From Adlercreutzia sp910585575 (GTDB lineage: Bacteria; Actinomycetota; Coriobacteriia; Coriobacteriales; Eggerthellaceae): DNA of 64,000 nt. Positions within the stretch are counted from its first letter, which is position 1, and every line of letters starts with the position of its first letter. A program made the translations under genes and the position numbers. The stretch lies in assembly GCF_951801035.1 (NCBI RefSeq), contig NZ_CATOKT010000001.1; one strand, given 5' to 3'. The notes under the pieces were generated by a model. That model saw nothing but the letters and a program-made list of their open reading frames with translations. It did not search any database and had not been told where the DNA came from. Below are positions 32,458 through 42,182 of the stretch, piece after piece.

Positions 32458-34014
32458 ATGAAGGGGAACCTAAGATGGCTGGCGGGCTTCAGCCTGTATT
32501 GGGCTTGGGTCGTCATTGTCTTCTATAGCGACACCCTTATGCTGTTCAGCACCGATCCTGCTTCGTCTCTTGAGGTGTTCTGGGTGTGGGCCACCTGGGC
32601 TCATTTCGTGGGCCTCGTGCTATTTGCTATTTTGGGTGCTCGGACTCCTCAGATTCTCACGGGAAAGCTGGCGTGCTGGGCTGCAGGGTGCGCGACAGCC
32701 TTGGGTGCTGCGGCTGCGGCGGGCTCATTTCCTCTTGCCAGTCAGCCGGGAGGCCTTTGGCTTTCCTTCGGAGGAGCGTTCCTCATCGGTCTGTCTTCGT
32801 CCCTGGTTCTCTTGCAATGGGCGGCGTTCTTTGAGCGGGCGCCTTCGTCGAGTGTTGGCATTGCATCGGTGATGTCGTTTGCGGGCGGCCTGCTGGTGTA
32901 TCTGGTTGCTCGTTTGTTCCCGCTTATGGTGGATTTCTCCCTGGTCTTTATCTTGCCCCTAGCTTCAGCGGCTATCCTCGCAGGACCAGCCCAGGAGTAC
33001 GTCTCTCAGGGCGAAGGCGAGGGCGGCGGTGTTGCTTCGTCGGAGGATGCCTCTCTGTGGCGGAGGCGCTCTTTTGTTTTGGGTCTCGTTGCCTTGGTTT
33101 TGGCGGTCGTGGTATTTGCCGTCTGTGGCGAGTTGCTGCGGTCGCTGTCAGTACGAGTCGGTGGTGCCGGCGCGCAAGCCATGGGTATTCCTTATTTGAC
33201 CGGCGGCCTGGTGGGACTAGCCGTGCTGGTCGCAGTCTTGGTGGTGCCAGGAAGCAAGCGCGTTCGCGGTCCGCGTCCTATCACCATCTCCCTGTTGCGT
33301 GGCGTTGTGCTTGTGATGGCCCTCGCTTTCTTGGTCGTTCCGTTTCTCGAGGGTCCTGCCATTAGCTTCGCTTATGCCATTTTCGGTGCGGGATTCTGGT
33401 GCTTCCGAGCAGTTAGCTGGGTTGTCTGCTTTTCCGGGGCTCGCCATCTTCATGCCCGCGCTACAACGTTTGTGGCCGTAATGGATGCGGCTTTCGCTAT
33501 TGCCGTAGTGGGTGGCGGCGAGGCCAACGATCTCCTTGTCTCCACCATTGATAGCCAGGTTTTGAACTTGGCGACGGTGTCTCTGTTTACGGTGTTCGTG
33601 CTCATGGTGGTGGCTTTGGTGGTGCTGAACAGCTCGGCCATGCGTTACTTTGTGCAGGGAGTCACGTCAGGTGATTCGATCAAGGTTGATGGAGCAACGG
33701 AGGACGAGCTTCAAATCTCCGGAGCTGACCACGGCGCGGCGGCCAACGAGGCGCCCTCGGGGGATACTCGCCTCGCCGCCAACGTGGATGCGCTCGCGGA
33801 ACGCTACGGCCTTACCCCGCGAGAGCGCGAAGTTGCCCATTTGCTCGCCCGTGGCCGCAGCCTCCCCTTCGTGCAGAAGGAACTGCACATTTCGCAAAAC
33901 ACGGCACAGACCCATGCTCGGCACATCTATCGCAAGCTCAGCGTGCACTCACGCCAGGAGTTCATAGACCTGGTTGAGATTGGGAATTACCAGGTCAAAG
34001 AGGACTCTCACTGA
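32458..34014 (+). CDS. Membrane-embedded LuxR-type regulator, cassette 1
   Basis: The 518-residue protein has about a dozen hydrophobic segments over the first 400 residues, a linker, and a C-terminal LuxR/NarL helix-turn-helix at about 451-508 (LTPREREVAHLLARGRSLPF, then the recognition part SQNTAQTHARHIYRKL). The membrane half resembles a transporter-like sensor; there is no receiver domain. Membrane LuxR regulators of this kind are known in Eggerthella to control nearby substrate-metabolising reductases. ATG 32458 has AAGG six bases upstream. The target is probably the flavoprotein gene 139 bases downstream on the same strand. Confidence 0.9.
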   Translation: MKGNLRWLAGFSLYWAWVVIVFYSDTLMLFSTDPASSLEVFWVWATWAHFVGLVLFAILGARTPQILTGKLACWAAGCATALGAAAAAGSFPLASQPGGLWLSFGGAFLIGLSSSLVLLQWAAFFERAPSSSVGIASVMSFAGGLLVYLVARLFPLMVDFSLVFILPLASAAILAGPAQEYVSQGEGEGGGVASSEDASLWRRRSFVLGLVALVLAVVVFAVCGELLRSLSVRVGGAGAQAMGIPYLTGGLVGLAVLVAVLVVPGSKRVRGPRPITISLLRGVVLVMALAFLVVPFLEGPAISFAYAIFGAGFWCFRAVSWVVCFSGARHLHARATTFVAVMDAAFAIAVVGGGEANDLLVSTIDSQVLNLATVSLFTVFVLMVVALVVLNSSAMRYFVQGVTSGDSIKVDGATEDELQISGADHGAAANEAPSGDTRLAANVDALAERYGLTPREREVAHLLARGRSLPFVQKELHISQNTAQTHARHIYRKLSVHSRQEFIDLVEIGNYQVKEDSH

Positions 34015-34084
34015 ATTTATGTGAGGGAAATCACAGGCTTTCATCAATTGTTTTTCGTCTTGAGGCTGACCCATACTGACTCTT

Positions 34085-34105
34085 GTCGATTCAATCTGTA
34101 TCGAC
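34085..34105. promoter_or_regulatory. Inverted repeat upstream of flavoprotein 1
   Basis: GTCGAT and ATCGAC pair with a nine-base spacer in the 139-base gap between the LuxR gene and the flavoprotein gene. It is a possible operator. Confidence 0.3.
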
Positions 34106-34153
34106 GATTTCGAGACCGCGTAGATACATGCGCGGACCAAGGAGGGAGTCATT

Positions 34154-35830
34154 ATGTCTCAAAAGAATCTTTCCCGTCGTACGTTTCTGACCGGCACCGC
34201 TCTTGCTGGCGCCGGGGCCGCCCTTGCGGGCTTGGCCGGCTGTGCGCCTGCCGCAGAGGACAAGGCCAAGGGCGAGGAGGCGTTGAGCCAGACGGGTGCG
34301 GAAGCCCCCGTGGCTACGGCCTCTGCGGGCGACTTTGCCATTGCCGCTGTGAAGGTCGCCGACGCCGGCGCGCCTGTGAAAGAATGCGACTACCTGGTTA
34401 TCGGTGCGGGCAACTGCGGCATGATGTCAGCGGCTCACGCAGGATCGCTCGGCCTTTCCACCATTGTCCTGGAGAAGACGTCCATCACGTCGGGCTCGTC
34501 CGTAGGCACCGAGGTAACCATGGGTTTCTCCGACAACAAACCGATCATCGAAGGCGCCAAGGATCCCAATATTGTCAACGTGTCTCAGGAAGCTGGTACG
34601 CCCGCCGAGATCTACGATTGGTTCATGAAGCACAACTCCTATAAGGCGAACGCCGAACTGGTGTCCAACTACATCAAGAACAACCATCGCCAGCATGACT
34701 TCCTGTACGATCACGGTGCGCGTCCCATGATGCTGCTCCCCTCGCTCGATGCCCCTACCAACGGCATCATGTACGAAGGTCAGGGCATCGGTGCACACGA
34801 CGTGATGGAAAGCGCTGCTCGTGAGTACGGCGTCGAGATTCTTGTTGAGTCGCCGGCAACGGCGCTGGTAGTGGACGATCAGGGGGCTGTCGTGGGAGCG
34901 ATGGCTACCATCGATGGATCTGAGGGCTATGTGGCCGCTAAGGCAGTGTTCGTGGGCACGGGCGGTTTCTCGAACAATGAGGCCATGGTGGAAGCCCTTA
35001 TTCCGGGATGGGGACCGCTGGCCTGGAAGAACGATGGTCATCTGGCTCACGATGGCGATGGCATCTGCATGATGCTCGGTGCCGGGGCCGTGCCTTCGGA
35101 CACTTCTTTTGCCCAGCCCGCTGGCTCGGGTGTTGAGGGAGCTACGTGGGAGTCTGCCATTGATCGTGCCGGCCGTGAGCCCTATCTGTGGGTGAATCGC
35201 ATGGGCGAGCGCCTGGCTAACGAGAAGTGGACCACGATGGATCAAACCTACAAGGTGGCTATTAACCAGGACGACTACTGCTACTTCAATATCATCGACA
35301 GCAACGCCGTTAAGCGCATGCAGACGGAGCCGTTCATGTGCGATGCCCGCACCGTGCTCGGCTCGAACGATCCCATGGAGAACATGGGCGAAGAACTTGA
35401 GGCGGGTGTAGAGTCGGGTCTGCTGTACAAGGGGGAGACCTTGGCGGAGCTGGCCCAGGCCGCCGGCATTGATCCTGAGGGGCTCGAAGCTACGGTGGCG
35501 GCCTACAACGAGCTGTGCAAGAAGGGCGAGGACGATCAGTTCTTCAAACCGGCAGAGTACCTGTTCACCCTGGAAGAGGGTCCGTTCTACGCGCTGCGCA
35601 ACATTCCGGGATGGTACTCCACGCTTTGCGGCGTGAAGATCAACGGCAAGATCCAGGTTATCGATGAAACGGGCCATGCTATTCCCGGCCTGTATGCGGG
35701 CGGCCTCGACTCTGGCGAGTTCTTCAAGGACGATTACTATCACGGCTTCTCGGGCAGCTGCTCTGGCTACTCTTACTTCACCGGTTTCTTTGCTGCTGAT
35801 ATGGCCAAGGAGTACATCGATTCGCTGTAG
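34154..35830 (+). CDS. Tat-exported FAD-binding flavoprotein reductase, cassette 1
   Basis: The 558-residue protein starts with a twin-arginine signal (SRRTFLTG) ending in a lipobox (LAGC, Cys30), so it is probably a lipoprotein on the outer face of the membrane. After a linker it has the FAD-binding Rossmann motif (YLVIGAGNCGMMSAAHAG) and a fumarate-reductase/succinate-dehydrogenase flavoprotein fold (VNRMGERLANE, GLYAGGLDSGEFF). There is no haem or FMN domain, so electrons must come from a partner not seen here. The substrate is unknown; fumarate-like, urocanate-like or host- or diet-derived acceptors are possible. ATG 34154 follows AAGGAGGGA. Confidence 0.9.
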   Translation: MSQKNLSRRTFLTGTALAGAGAALAGLAGCAPAAEDKAKGEEALSQTGAEAPVATASAGDFAIAAVKVADAGAPVKECDYLVIGAGNCGMMSAAHAGSLGLSTIVLEKTSITSGSSVGTEVTMGFSDNKPIIEGAKDPNIVNVSQEAGTPAEIYDWFMKHNSYKANAELVSNYIKNNHRQHDFLYDHGARPMMLLPSLDAPTNGIMYEGQGIGAHDVMESAAREYGVEILVESPATALVVDDQGAVVGAMATIDGSEGYVAAKAVFVGTGGFSNNEAMVEALIPGWGPLAWKNDGHLAHDGDGICMMLGAGAVPSDTSFAQPAGSGVEGATWESAIDRAGREPYLWVNRMGERLANEKWTTMDQTYKVAINQDDYCYFNIIDSNAVKRMQTEPFMCDARTVLGSNDPMENMGEELEAGVESGLLYKGETLAELAQAAGIDPEGLEATVAAYNELCKKGEDDQFFKPAEYLFTLEEGPFYALRNIPGWYSTLCGVKINGKIQVIDETGHAIPGLYAGGLDSGEFFKDDYYHGFSGSCSGYSYFTGFFAADMAKEYIDSL

Positions 35831-35959
35831 GAAGCCATCCTCCCTGTTTCCTCCAGCTTATTGAAAGCTCCAACCTCTGCGGTTGGTGTCCATGTGAGCC
35901 CGGCTCCGGAATATTTCGGGGCTGGGCTTCCTGGATTCTTCAGGGGCCTGGGATCGCTT

Positions 35960-36237
35960 TGTTGGTCAATCGGAGCCCGTTTTTCATCGGGCGCGGCGAA
36001 TTGGCTTCTTTTTGGTCAATCAGCCTGCGTTTTCCATCGATTCGACTATTGAGATAAGCTGTTTTTGACCACCCTTTTGAGGCGCTTCAAGAAATACTAG
36101 GTCAGAAGCGCGCCCATTTTTCCTTGATGGAAGTTGACGAAGCCAAACAGCGGAAAACGCCGGCTGATTGACCAAAAAATGCTTGTTGACGAAGCGTCGA
36201 TGGAAAACACTCCGAATTTGACCACTTCCAGCAGGGA
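35960..36237. repeat. Long imperfect palindrome of four repeat copies
   Basis: Two direct copies on the left (TTGGTCAATC at 35962 and 36012, 50 bases apart) face two inverted copies on the right (GATTGACCAA near 36166 and an ATTTGACCA form near 36215, again 50 bases apart). The inner pair is nearly perfect: 36009-36035 against 36152-36178 differ at one of 27 positions. A central hairpin pairs GCGCTTC (36082) with GAAGCGC (36105). The gap 35831-36577 has no convincing gene; the stretch 36410-36470 is AT-rich and may hold the promoter of the next gene. Confidence 0.7.
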
Positions 36238-36577
36238 GGAACCTTCCGAACTCGATTACCGCTGGAAGAGCGCGGGGGTGCTTCGTGCTCCGTGGCAGGG
36301 CTTCTGCGAGCGTGTGGCGTTCGCGACTGCGGCGATGCGCTCATGCCCCGAGGCCCGTGGGGCCTAACGCGGAGGAGATCGCCTTCGGGAGGGGCGGTCG
36401 TGGAGCGCCGCGCTATTACCGTCTTATTAACTATAAGTCAACATATCAACAATAAAAAATTACCTTAACGGTATGTATTTCTCGAAAAACGGTGGTTATT
36501 GCCGTCCTTGGAAGGCTGCGAACGTGGTACCGTGACAGCTTGGGGCGATCCTGCCCTGAATCGAATAGGAGGAAACC

Positions 36578-37753
36578 ATGTTCAAAGCTAACGTAGGTTC
36601 CAGTACGGCTGCTGATGCTCGCGCTGCGGGCAAGGAAGCTGCTGCTCAGGCAGCAGCCGGCCTCGACGCCACGCAGGTGGCGCTTGTGTATTGCAGCTGT
36701 GATTACGATGTTAACGAAGTAGTGGCCGGTGTGGGCGAGGCTCTGCCCGAGGTGCCCGTGCTCGGCAACACTTCTTTCACCGGCGTTGTTGTACCCGACG
36801 CTGGTTATGTGGGCGGCGACACCCCGTTCGTGGGCGTCATGGCCCTGTCCGATCCTGGCATGACGGTGGGCGTGGCCGCTGCCGATCGTTCCCAGAATAG
36901 CGATCCCACCGAGGCGGGCGCCGCTTTGGCTACGGCTGCCATGGAAGCTGCCGGTCGTGCTGACGCTCCCGACTTCTTCTACATGGCCGCGTCTCCGGCT
37001 GAAGAGGAGTTCTACTTGAAGGGCATCTCCACGGTAGTGGGCCGCGTGCCGTTCTTCGGCGGCTCGGCTGCCGACAACTCCATCGCCGGCGAGTGGAAGC
37101 TCTACGCCACGGGCGAGTCTTTTGCTGACGGCTGCGTGGCCGCGTTCTTCTGGGACGCCCCGGCCATGACCAACGTGTTCACCGGCGCCTATCGCGAGAC
37201 CGAGGACTTTGGTGTCATCACCAAGATCGACGGCAACCGCACCCTGGTGGAAATCGACGGCGTTCCGGCAGCGAAGAAGTTCCAGGAGTGGACCGGCTGC
37301 ACCGACGAGGACATTGCCGGCGGCAACCTGCTGGCCTACACCGTGTGCTCGCCGCTGGGCGTGAAGGATCGCCTGGGCGACCTCATCGCCATCCGCCATC
37401 CCATGAACGGCAACGACGACTTCTCCATCAACGTGGGCAACAACCTGGCCGAGAAGACCTGCGTCATCCGCATGGAGGCCACGGTGGACGAGCTTATCCA
37501 GTCTGTGCCCGACACTCTGCGCGAGCTGATCGATCGCATGCCCGGTGAGCCGGCGGCTTTCCATCTGGTGCACTGCGGCGGTCGTCGCGCTGGCATCGAT
37601 GCCCGTATCGGCGAAGTAGCCGACGCGGTGGCCGAGGTGTGCGGCGACACCCCGTACCTCATGGAGTTCACCTTCGGCGAGTACGGCTTCGAGAGCGACA
37701 ACAACAATACCTGTGGTGGTTTGATGCTGTCCTTCACCGGCTTCTCCAAGTAA
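36578..37753 (+). CDS. FIST domain protein
   Basis: The 391-residue protein has a FIST N-terminal domain (VALVYCSCDYD, PVLGNTSFTG) and a FIST C-terminal domain (LGDLIAIRHP, FHLVHCGGRR). FIST domains are thought to bind small ligands and usually occur fused to signalling modules; here the domain stands alone. ATG 36578 follows TAGGAGG. The aldehyde dehydrogenase gene starts 27 bases downstream, so the two are probably cotranscribed and the FIST protein may sense or store a substrate of that pathway (inference). Confidence 0.85.
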   Translation: MFKANVGSSTAADARAAGKEAAAQAAAGLDATQVALVYCSCDYDVNEVVAGVGEALPEVPVLGNTSFTGVVVPDAGYVGGDTPFVGVMALSDPGMTVGVAAADRSQNSDPTEAGAALATAAMEAAGRADAPDFFYMAASPAEEEFYLKGISTVVGRVPFFGGSAADNSIAGEWKLYATGESFADGCVAAFFWDAPAMTNVFTGAYRETEDFGVITKIDGNRTLVEIDGVPAAKKFQEWTGCTDEDIAGGNLLAYTVCSPLGVKDRLGDLIAIRHPMNGNDDFSINVGNNLAEKTCVIRMEATVDELIQSVPDTLRELIDRMPGEPAAFHLVHCGGRRAGIDARIGEVADAVAEVCGDTPYLMEFTFGEYGFESDNNNTCGGLMLSFTGFSK

Positions 37754-37780
37754 AAAGAGCACAGTAAGGAGTATTTGCTT

Positions 37781-39214
37781 ATGAAGATGTTTATTGATGG
37801 CAAGGCGGTTGATTCTTCGGACGGCGCTACCATTGACGTTACTAATCCGGCCACGGGCGAACTGGTGGACACCGTCCCTGCCGCCACGGCCGAGGATGTG
37901 GCCCGCGCTGTGCAGTGCGCCAAGGCCGCCCAGATAGAGTGGAACAAGGTGCCGGTGTGGAAGCGCGCTGAGTACATGATGGCCTTCCTGGACCTGGTGG
38001 AGCGCGACAAGGAGAAGCTGGCCCGCACCCTGTCCGAGGAAACCGGCAAACCCATCACCGAGGCCCGCGCCGAGATCGGCAACATCCCCATCGCGTTCAA
38101 GGCCTTCTCTGAGCGTGCGAAGCACCTCTACGACGAGGTCATTCCCGCGGGCATCGAGCAGGGTCAGGATACCACCCTGCTTATCACGCGCCGTGAGCCC
38201 CTGGGCGTGGTGGCCGCCGTCATCCCGTTCAACTTCCCCTGCGATTTGTTCGACCAGAAAGTGGCTCCGGCTCTGCTGTCGGGCAACGCCGTCATTGTGA
38301 AGCCCTCCACGGACAACCCGCTGACGCTGTGCATGCTGACGGCCCTGCTGGGCGAGGCCGGCGTGACGCCGGGCGCTGCCCAAATTGTCACCGGTCGCGG
38401 CTCGGTGGTGGGCCACGAGCTGACCAGCAACCCCGACGTGGACCTGGTCACGCTGACCGGCTCCACCGAGGTGGGCATCGAGACCGCCGAGGTGTGCGCG
38501 AAGACCCTCACCCACACGGCGCTCGAGCTGGGCGGCAACGACGCCTTCATCGTCATGGACGACGCTGACCTAGACCTGGCCGCCGACGAGGTGCTGTGGG
38601 GCCGCATGTACAACACCGGTCAGGTGTGCTGCGCCTCCAAGCGCTTCCTCGTGCAGGAGTCGGTGGCTGACGAGTTCGCGCAGAAGGTAGTCGACCGCGT
38701 GAGCAAGATCAAGACCGGCATGCCCTCCGAGGATTCCACCGAGCTGGGCTGCCTCATCTCCGAGAAGGCCGCGAAGAAGGTTGAGGAGCAGATCCAGCTG
38801 ACCGTGCAGCAGGGCGGCAAGATTGTCCTGGGCGGCGGCCGCGACGGCGCCTTCATTGAGCCGACGGTGATCGTGGATGTGCCGAAGACGGCGGATGTGG
38901 CCATCGACATGGAGATCTTCGGTCCCGTGGTGCCCATCATCAAGTTCAAGGACGAGGACGAGGCCATCGAGATTGCCAACGCTTCCATGTTCGGCCTTTC
39001 CGGCTGCATCTTCTCCCGCGACCAGAAGCTGTGCGCTCGCGTGGCTACGCAGCTGGAGTGCGGCGGCGTGGTTATCAACGGCGCCAGCTTCTACCGTTCC
39101 TTCGAGCAGCCCTTCGGAGGCTATAAGTACTCCGGCATCGGCACTGAGGGCGTTATGAGCACCTTCGACGAGATGACGCACACCAAGTCCATCATCCTGA
39201 AGAACATCCTGTAG
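37781..39214 (+). CDS. NAD(P)-dependent aldehyde dehydrogenase (succinate-semialdehyde type)
   Basis: The 477-residue enzyme oxidises an aldehyde to the acid. The catalytic Cys is Cys283 in NTGQVCCASKR, the general base Glu is in ELGGND, and the cofactor loop is in GSTEVG. The pattern NPATGELVDTVPAATAEDV and overall length resemble succinate-semialdehyde or related dehydrogenases; the exact substrate is not fixed. ATG 37781 has TAAGGAG nine bases upstream. It sits between the FIST gene and a formamidase-like gene. Confidence 0.9.
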   Translation: MKMFIDGKAVDSSDGATIDVTNPATGELVDTVPAATAEDVARAVQCAKAAQIEWNKVPVWKRAEYMMAFLDLVERDKEKLARTLSEETGKPITEARAEIGNIPIAFKAFSERAKHLYDEVIPAGIEQGQDTTLLITRREPLGVVAAVIPFNFPCDLFDQKVAPALLSGNAVIVKPSTDNPLTLCMLTALLGEAGVTPGAAQIVTGRGSVVGHELTSNPDVDLVTLTGSTEVGIETAEVCAKTLTHTALELGGNDAFIVMDDADLDLAADEVLWGRMYNTGQVCCASKRFLVQESVADEFAQKVVDRVSKIKTGMPSEDSTELGCLISEKAAKKVEEQIQLTVQQGGKIVLGGGRDGAFIEPTVIVDVPKTADVAIDMEIFGPVVPIIKFKDEDEAIEIANASMFGLSGCIFSRDQKLCARVATQLECGGVVINGASFYRSFEQPFGGYKYSGIGTEGVMSTFDEMTHTKSIILKNIL

Positions 39215-39243
39215 CGCACAACGCGCCGCAGGAATCTTACGGA

Positions 39244-39280
39244 CAAGACGGGGCCCTTTTGGGGTCCCGTCTTGCGTTTT
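39244..39280 (+). terminator. Terminator after the aldehyde dehydrogenase gene
   Basis: CAAGACGGG (39244-39252) pairs with CCCGTCTTG (39266-39274), with an inner GCCC/GGGG pairing, followed by CGTTTT. A second hairpin without T run lies at 39312-39329. Confidence 0.75.
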
Positions 39281-39469
39281 CGGTCTTTTCGCAGAGGGCC
39301 GTCACGGAAGGGGAGAGCATGCGCTCTCCTCTTCTGCGCTCAGCACCGAGCGTCTTTAGACAAGGAGGCGAAGATTGCCGTTAAAACGCCCTTCCCCAAA
39401 AAGCCAAGTGTTCGTATCATGTTTTCATTAGCTTAGCGTGCAATCCGCATCACGGGGGAAGGAGCTTCC

Positions 39470-40375
39470 ATGCAAATCATCGAGGAGAAGGTCTACGCGT
39501 TCTCGAAGGATAATCCTCCGTGCGCCACGGCGCAGCCGGGCGAGGTGCTGATGTTCCGATCGCTTGACTGCTTCTCGGGCCGCTTGACGGACGAGTCGGT
39601 CACCATGAAGGACATGGACTTCTCTTACAACATCACCAACCCCGCCGCCGGTCCCGTGTATGTGGAAGGCGCCGAAGTGGGAGACGTGCTGGTAGTGGAC
39701 ATCTATGACATTCAAGTGGCCGACGAGGGCACCATCGCCACCGACGATCACTGCGGCCCCCTGTACGAGGGCACGCCCTATCGCACGAAGAAGATTCCCA
39801 TTGTGGACGGCATGGCGCACTTCAACGACATTCGCTTTCCCATTAACCCCATGATCGGTGTTATCGGCACGGCGCCGGCCGAGGGGGCTCCCGCCGACGG
39901 CTTCGTGGGCAATTACGGCGGCAACATGGACAACAAGCTCATCACCAAGGGCACGCGTCTGTACTTCCCCGTGCGGGTACCAGGGGCGCTGCTGCAGATG
40001 GGCGACGTCCACGCCACCATGGGCGACGGCGAACTGTGCGGCACCGGCATCGAAATTGCGGCGGACATCACCGTGCGCGTCAGCCTCATCAAAAACTTCG
40101 AGCTTCATTGGCCCGTGCTGGAAACCTTCGGTCCGGCAGGGAAGTGGTACGTGAACGCCAGCGCCCAGGAATACAACGAGGCCCTCGTGTGCGCCGCGAA
40201 GGAACTGCAGCGCCTGCTCATGCGCGTGACGGGCTGGGACGCCACGGATACCTACATGTACATGTCCGTGCAATCCGACGTGGAAATAAGCCAGGGATGC
40301 AAGCCGTGCGAAGTGCAGCTCTCGCTGCGCATCGGCACGCCGAAACTGCCTGAATTTGCCCCTCTAGTGGGATAA
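39470..40375 (+). CDS. Acetamidase/formamidase family hydrolase
   Basis: The 301-residue protein has the hallmarks of the FmdA/AmdA family: ATDDHCGPL, FVGNYGGNMDN, and LQMGDVHATMGDGELCGTGIE, which carry putative metal ligands. These enzymes hydrolyse short amides such as formamide or acetamide to the acid and ammonia. It has ATG 39470 with GGGAAGGAG upstream and its own leader after a terminator. The next gene is an amino-acid permease, so amide or amine import and hydrolysis is a plausible theme. Confidence 0.9.
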   Translation: MQIIEEKVYAFSKDNPPCATAQPGEVLMFRSLDCFSGRLTDESVTMKDMDFSYNITNPAAGPVYVEGAEVGDVLVVDIYDIQVADEGTIATDDHCGPLYEGTPYRTKKIPIVDGMAHFNDIRFPINPMIGVIGTAPAEGAPADGFVGNYGGNMDNKLITKGTRLYFPVRVPGALLQMGDVHATMGDGELCGTGIEIAADITVRVSLIKNFELHWPVLETFGPAGKWYVNASAQEYNEALVCAAKELQRLLMRVTGWDATDTYMYMSVQSDVEISQGCKPCEVQLSLRIGTPKLPEFAPLVG

Positions 40376-40570
40376 AGAGTTGCCTGTGTAATGAGGATAA
40401 ATACAGGCAGCGCATAATGGGCTCGCCTATCGGTGCTGCGCGACGCTGCGATGAGTGGAGACGTCGCAACTTCGCGTAACAGCGATATCTCGAGAACGGT
40501 CAGGGGAAGACCGAAGCATCGATTTAAGGAGAGGGCGATTTTCGCCCTATCGATGGAGGAAGGAGACGGT

Positions 40571-41977
40571 ATGTCGAAACCCACTCAATCGTCGAGCCTT
40601 TCGGCGGACAGCAAGTCCCTCGAGAAGTTCGGCTACAAGCAGGAGCTGCGCCGCGGCTTGGGCTTGTGGGACGTCGTGCTCTACGGCGTTCTGTTCATGG
40701 TAATCATTGCGCCCCACTCCATTTGGGGTCTGGTCCAGCAGGATTCGCTGGGCATGTCCACGCTGGTCTACATCGTAGGCTTTGTGGCTATCTTCTTCAC
40801 CGCGCTCAGCTATGTGCGCATGAGCAACCGGTTCCCTATTGCCGGTTCCGTGTACTCCTACGTGCAGCGCGGCATCAATCCCCACGTGGGCTTTATCTCC
40901 GGCTGGCTGATTCTGCTGGACTATTGCATCACGCCGGCCCTGCTCTACGTCATGGTGGCTAACTGGGGCACCATGTTGGTACCAGGTAGCCCCTGGTATC
41001 TGTGGGTCATCGTATTCGTGATCTTCAACACCTTCGTGAACATCCGCGGCATTTCTATGACGCGCGGCATCGACCTGATCATCTTCATCGTGGAGATCCT
41101 GGCCGTTATCGCCTTCATCGCCCTGGGCACGAACTTCATCCTGGGCGGCGGTGGCGCCGGCGAGTTCAACGCCGATCCGCTGTGGCAGCCTGGTAAGGTG
41201 GACGCGCACTTCCTGGCTGCTGGCATCTCCATCGCAGCCCTGAACTTCCTGGGCTTCGACGGCATCTCCACCCTGGCCGAGGAGACCAACCGCCCCGAGA
41301 AGAACATCGGCCGCGGTATCCTGATCGCCCTGGGCATCATCATCGTGTGCTTCGTGGCCCAGACCTACATTGCCTCGCTGGTGCAGCCTGACTGGCAGAG
41401 CTGGAGCCCCGAGCATGCCGAGAACGCCTGGTTCTACGGTTGCCAGCTGGTGGGCGGCGATCTGTTCATGAACATCATGCTCATTATCAACATCGTGGCC
41501 ATCGGCATCGCCAACATCATGAACGCCCAGCTGGCCGCTTCGCGCTTGCTGTACTCCATGGGTCGCGACAAAGTGATCCCCGCCATCTTCGGCAAGGTGC
41601 ATCCCAAGTACCAGACCCCTTGGGTCGGCGCCATCTTTATCGGTGCCGTGGCGCTGGTGCTGTCGCTTATCCTCACCATGGCCGACCTGGCCACGCTGGT
41701 GAACTTCGGCGCCCTGGCCTCGTTCATCATGCTGAACTTTGCGGTGTTCTGGTTCTTCTTCGTTCGCGAGAAGAAGCGTCGCACCGTGGGCGATTGGGTG
41801 AAGTACGTGGTGTGCCCGTGGCTCGGCATTATCATTCTGGGCTACGTGTTCACTGGCTTCGACATCATGACCTATGCGCTGGGCGTGTCCTGGTTCGTCA
41901 TCGGTTTCATCATTTGCGCGGTGAAATCGAAGGGCTTCAAGGAAGTGCCCGAGGCGTTCAAGAACCTCGATGTGTAA
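40571..41977 (+). CDS. APC family amino acid/amine permease
   Basis: The 468-residue protein has about 12 transmembrane segments and the family signature near the start (LRRGLGLWDVVLYGVLFMV), then NRFPIAGSVYSYVQRGINP and GFDGISTLAEETNRPEKNIG. The superfamily moves amino acids and amines with protons or by exchange. ATG 40571 has GGAGGAAGGAG upstream; the longer frame from 40433 lacks support. It ends the 36.5 to 42 kb cluster; a terminator follows. Ligand unknown. Confidence 0.92.
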   Translation: MSKPTQSSSLSADSKSLEKFGYKQELRRGLGLWDVVLYGVLFMVIIAPHSIWGLVQQDSLGMSTLVYIVGFVAIFFTALSYVRMSNRFPIAGSVYSYVQRGINPHVGFISGWLILLDYCITPALLYVMVANWGTMLVPGSPWYLWVIVFVIFNTFVNIRGISMTRGIDLIIFIVEILAVIAFIALGTNFILGGGGAGEFNADPLWQPGKVDAHFLAAGISIAALNFLGFDGISTLAEETNRPEKNIGRGILIALGIIIVCFVAQTYIASLVQPDWQSWSPEHAENAWFYGCQLVGGDLFMNIMLIINIVAIGIANIMNAQLAASRLLYSMGRDKVIPAIFGKVHPKYQTPWVGAIFIGAVALVLSLILTMADLATLVNFGALASFIMLNFAVFWFFFVREKKRRTVGDWVKYVVCPWLGIIILGYVFTGFDIMTYALGVSWFVIGFIICAVKSKGFKEVPEAFKNLDV

Positions 41978-42010
41978 GTAGTTTTCCGGCAACATCTTCC
42001 CCCGCATCGA

Positions 42011-42048
42011 AGAAGGCTCCCCGCAAAAGCGGGGAGCCTTCTTGTTTT
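42011..42048 (+). terminator. Terminator after the permease gene
   Basis: AGAAGGCTCCCCGC and GCGGGGAGCCTTCT pair perfectly around AAAA, followed by TGTTTT. Confidence 0.92.
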
Positions 42049-42182
42049 GGCGAACCAGGAGCGAAGCGGATCGCCGTGTCGTGCGATGCCAAGGAGACGC
42101 CTTCTGGGGAAACGTTGCTGGGGAAGCGGCCTCGGGGGACGTCGCAGGCGAGGAACGCCCCCAGCTCATGCCTCCGATAAAC

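Noticed and set aside
35960..36237. CRISPR array
   Set aside because: Only four diverged copies, two of them inverted, and no cas genes.
36446..38515. 689-codon open frame on the minus strand
   Set aside because: It lies opposite the FIST and aldehyde dehydrogenase genes, is rich in His, Gly and Arg as expected for an antisense frame of GC-rich coding DNA, and has no domain or ribosome binding site.
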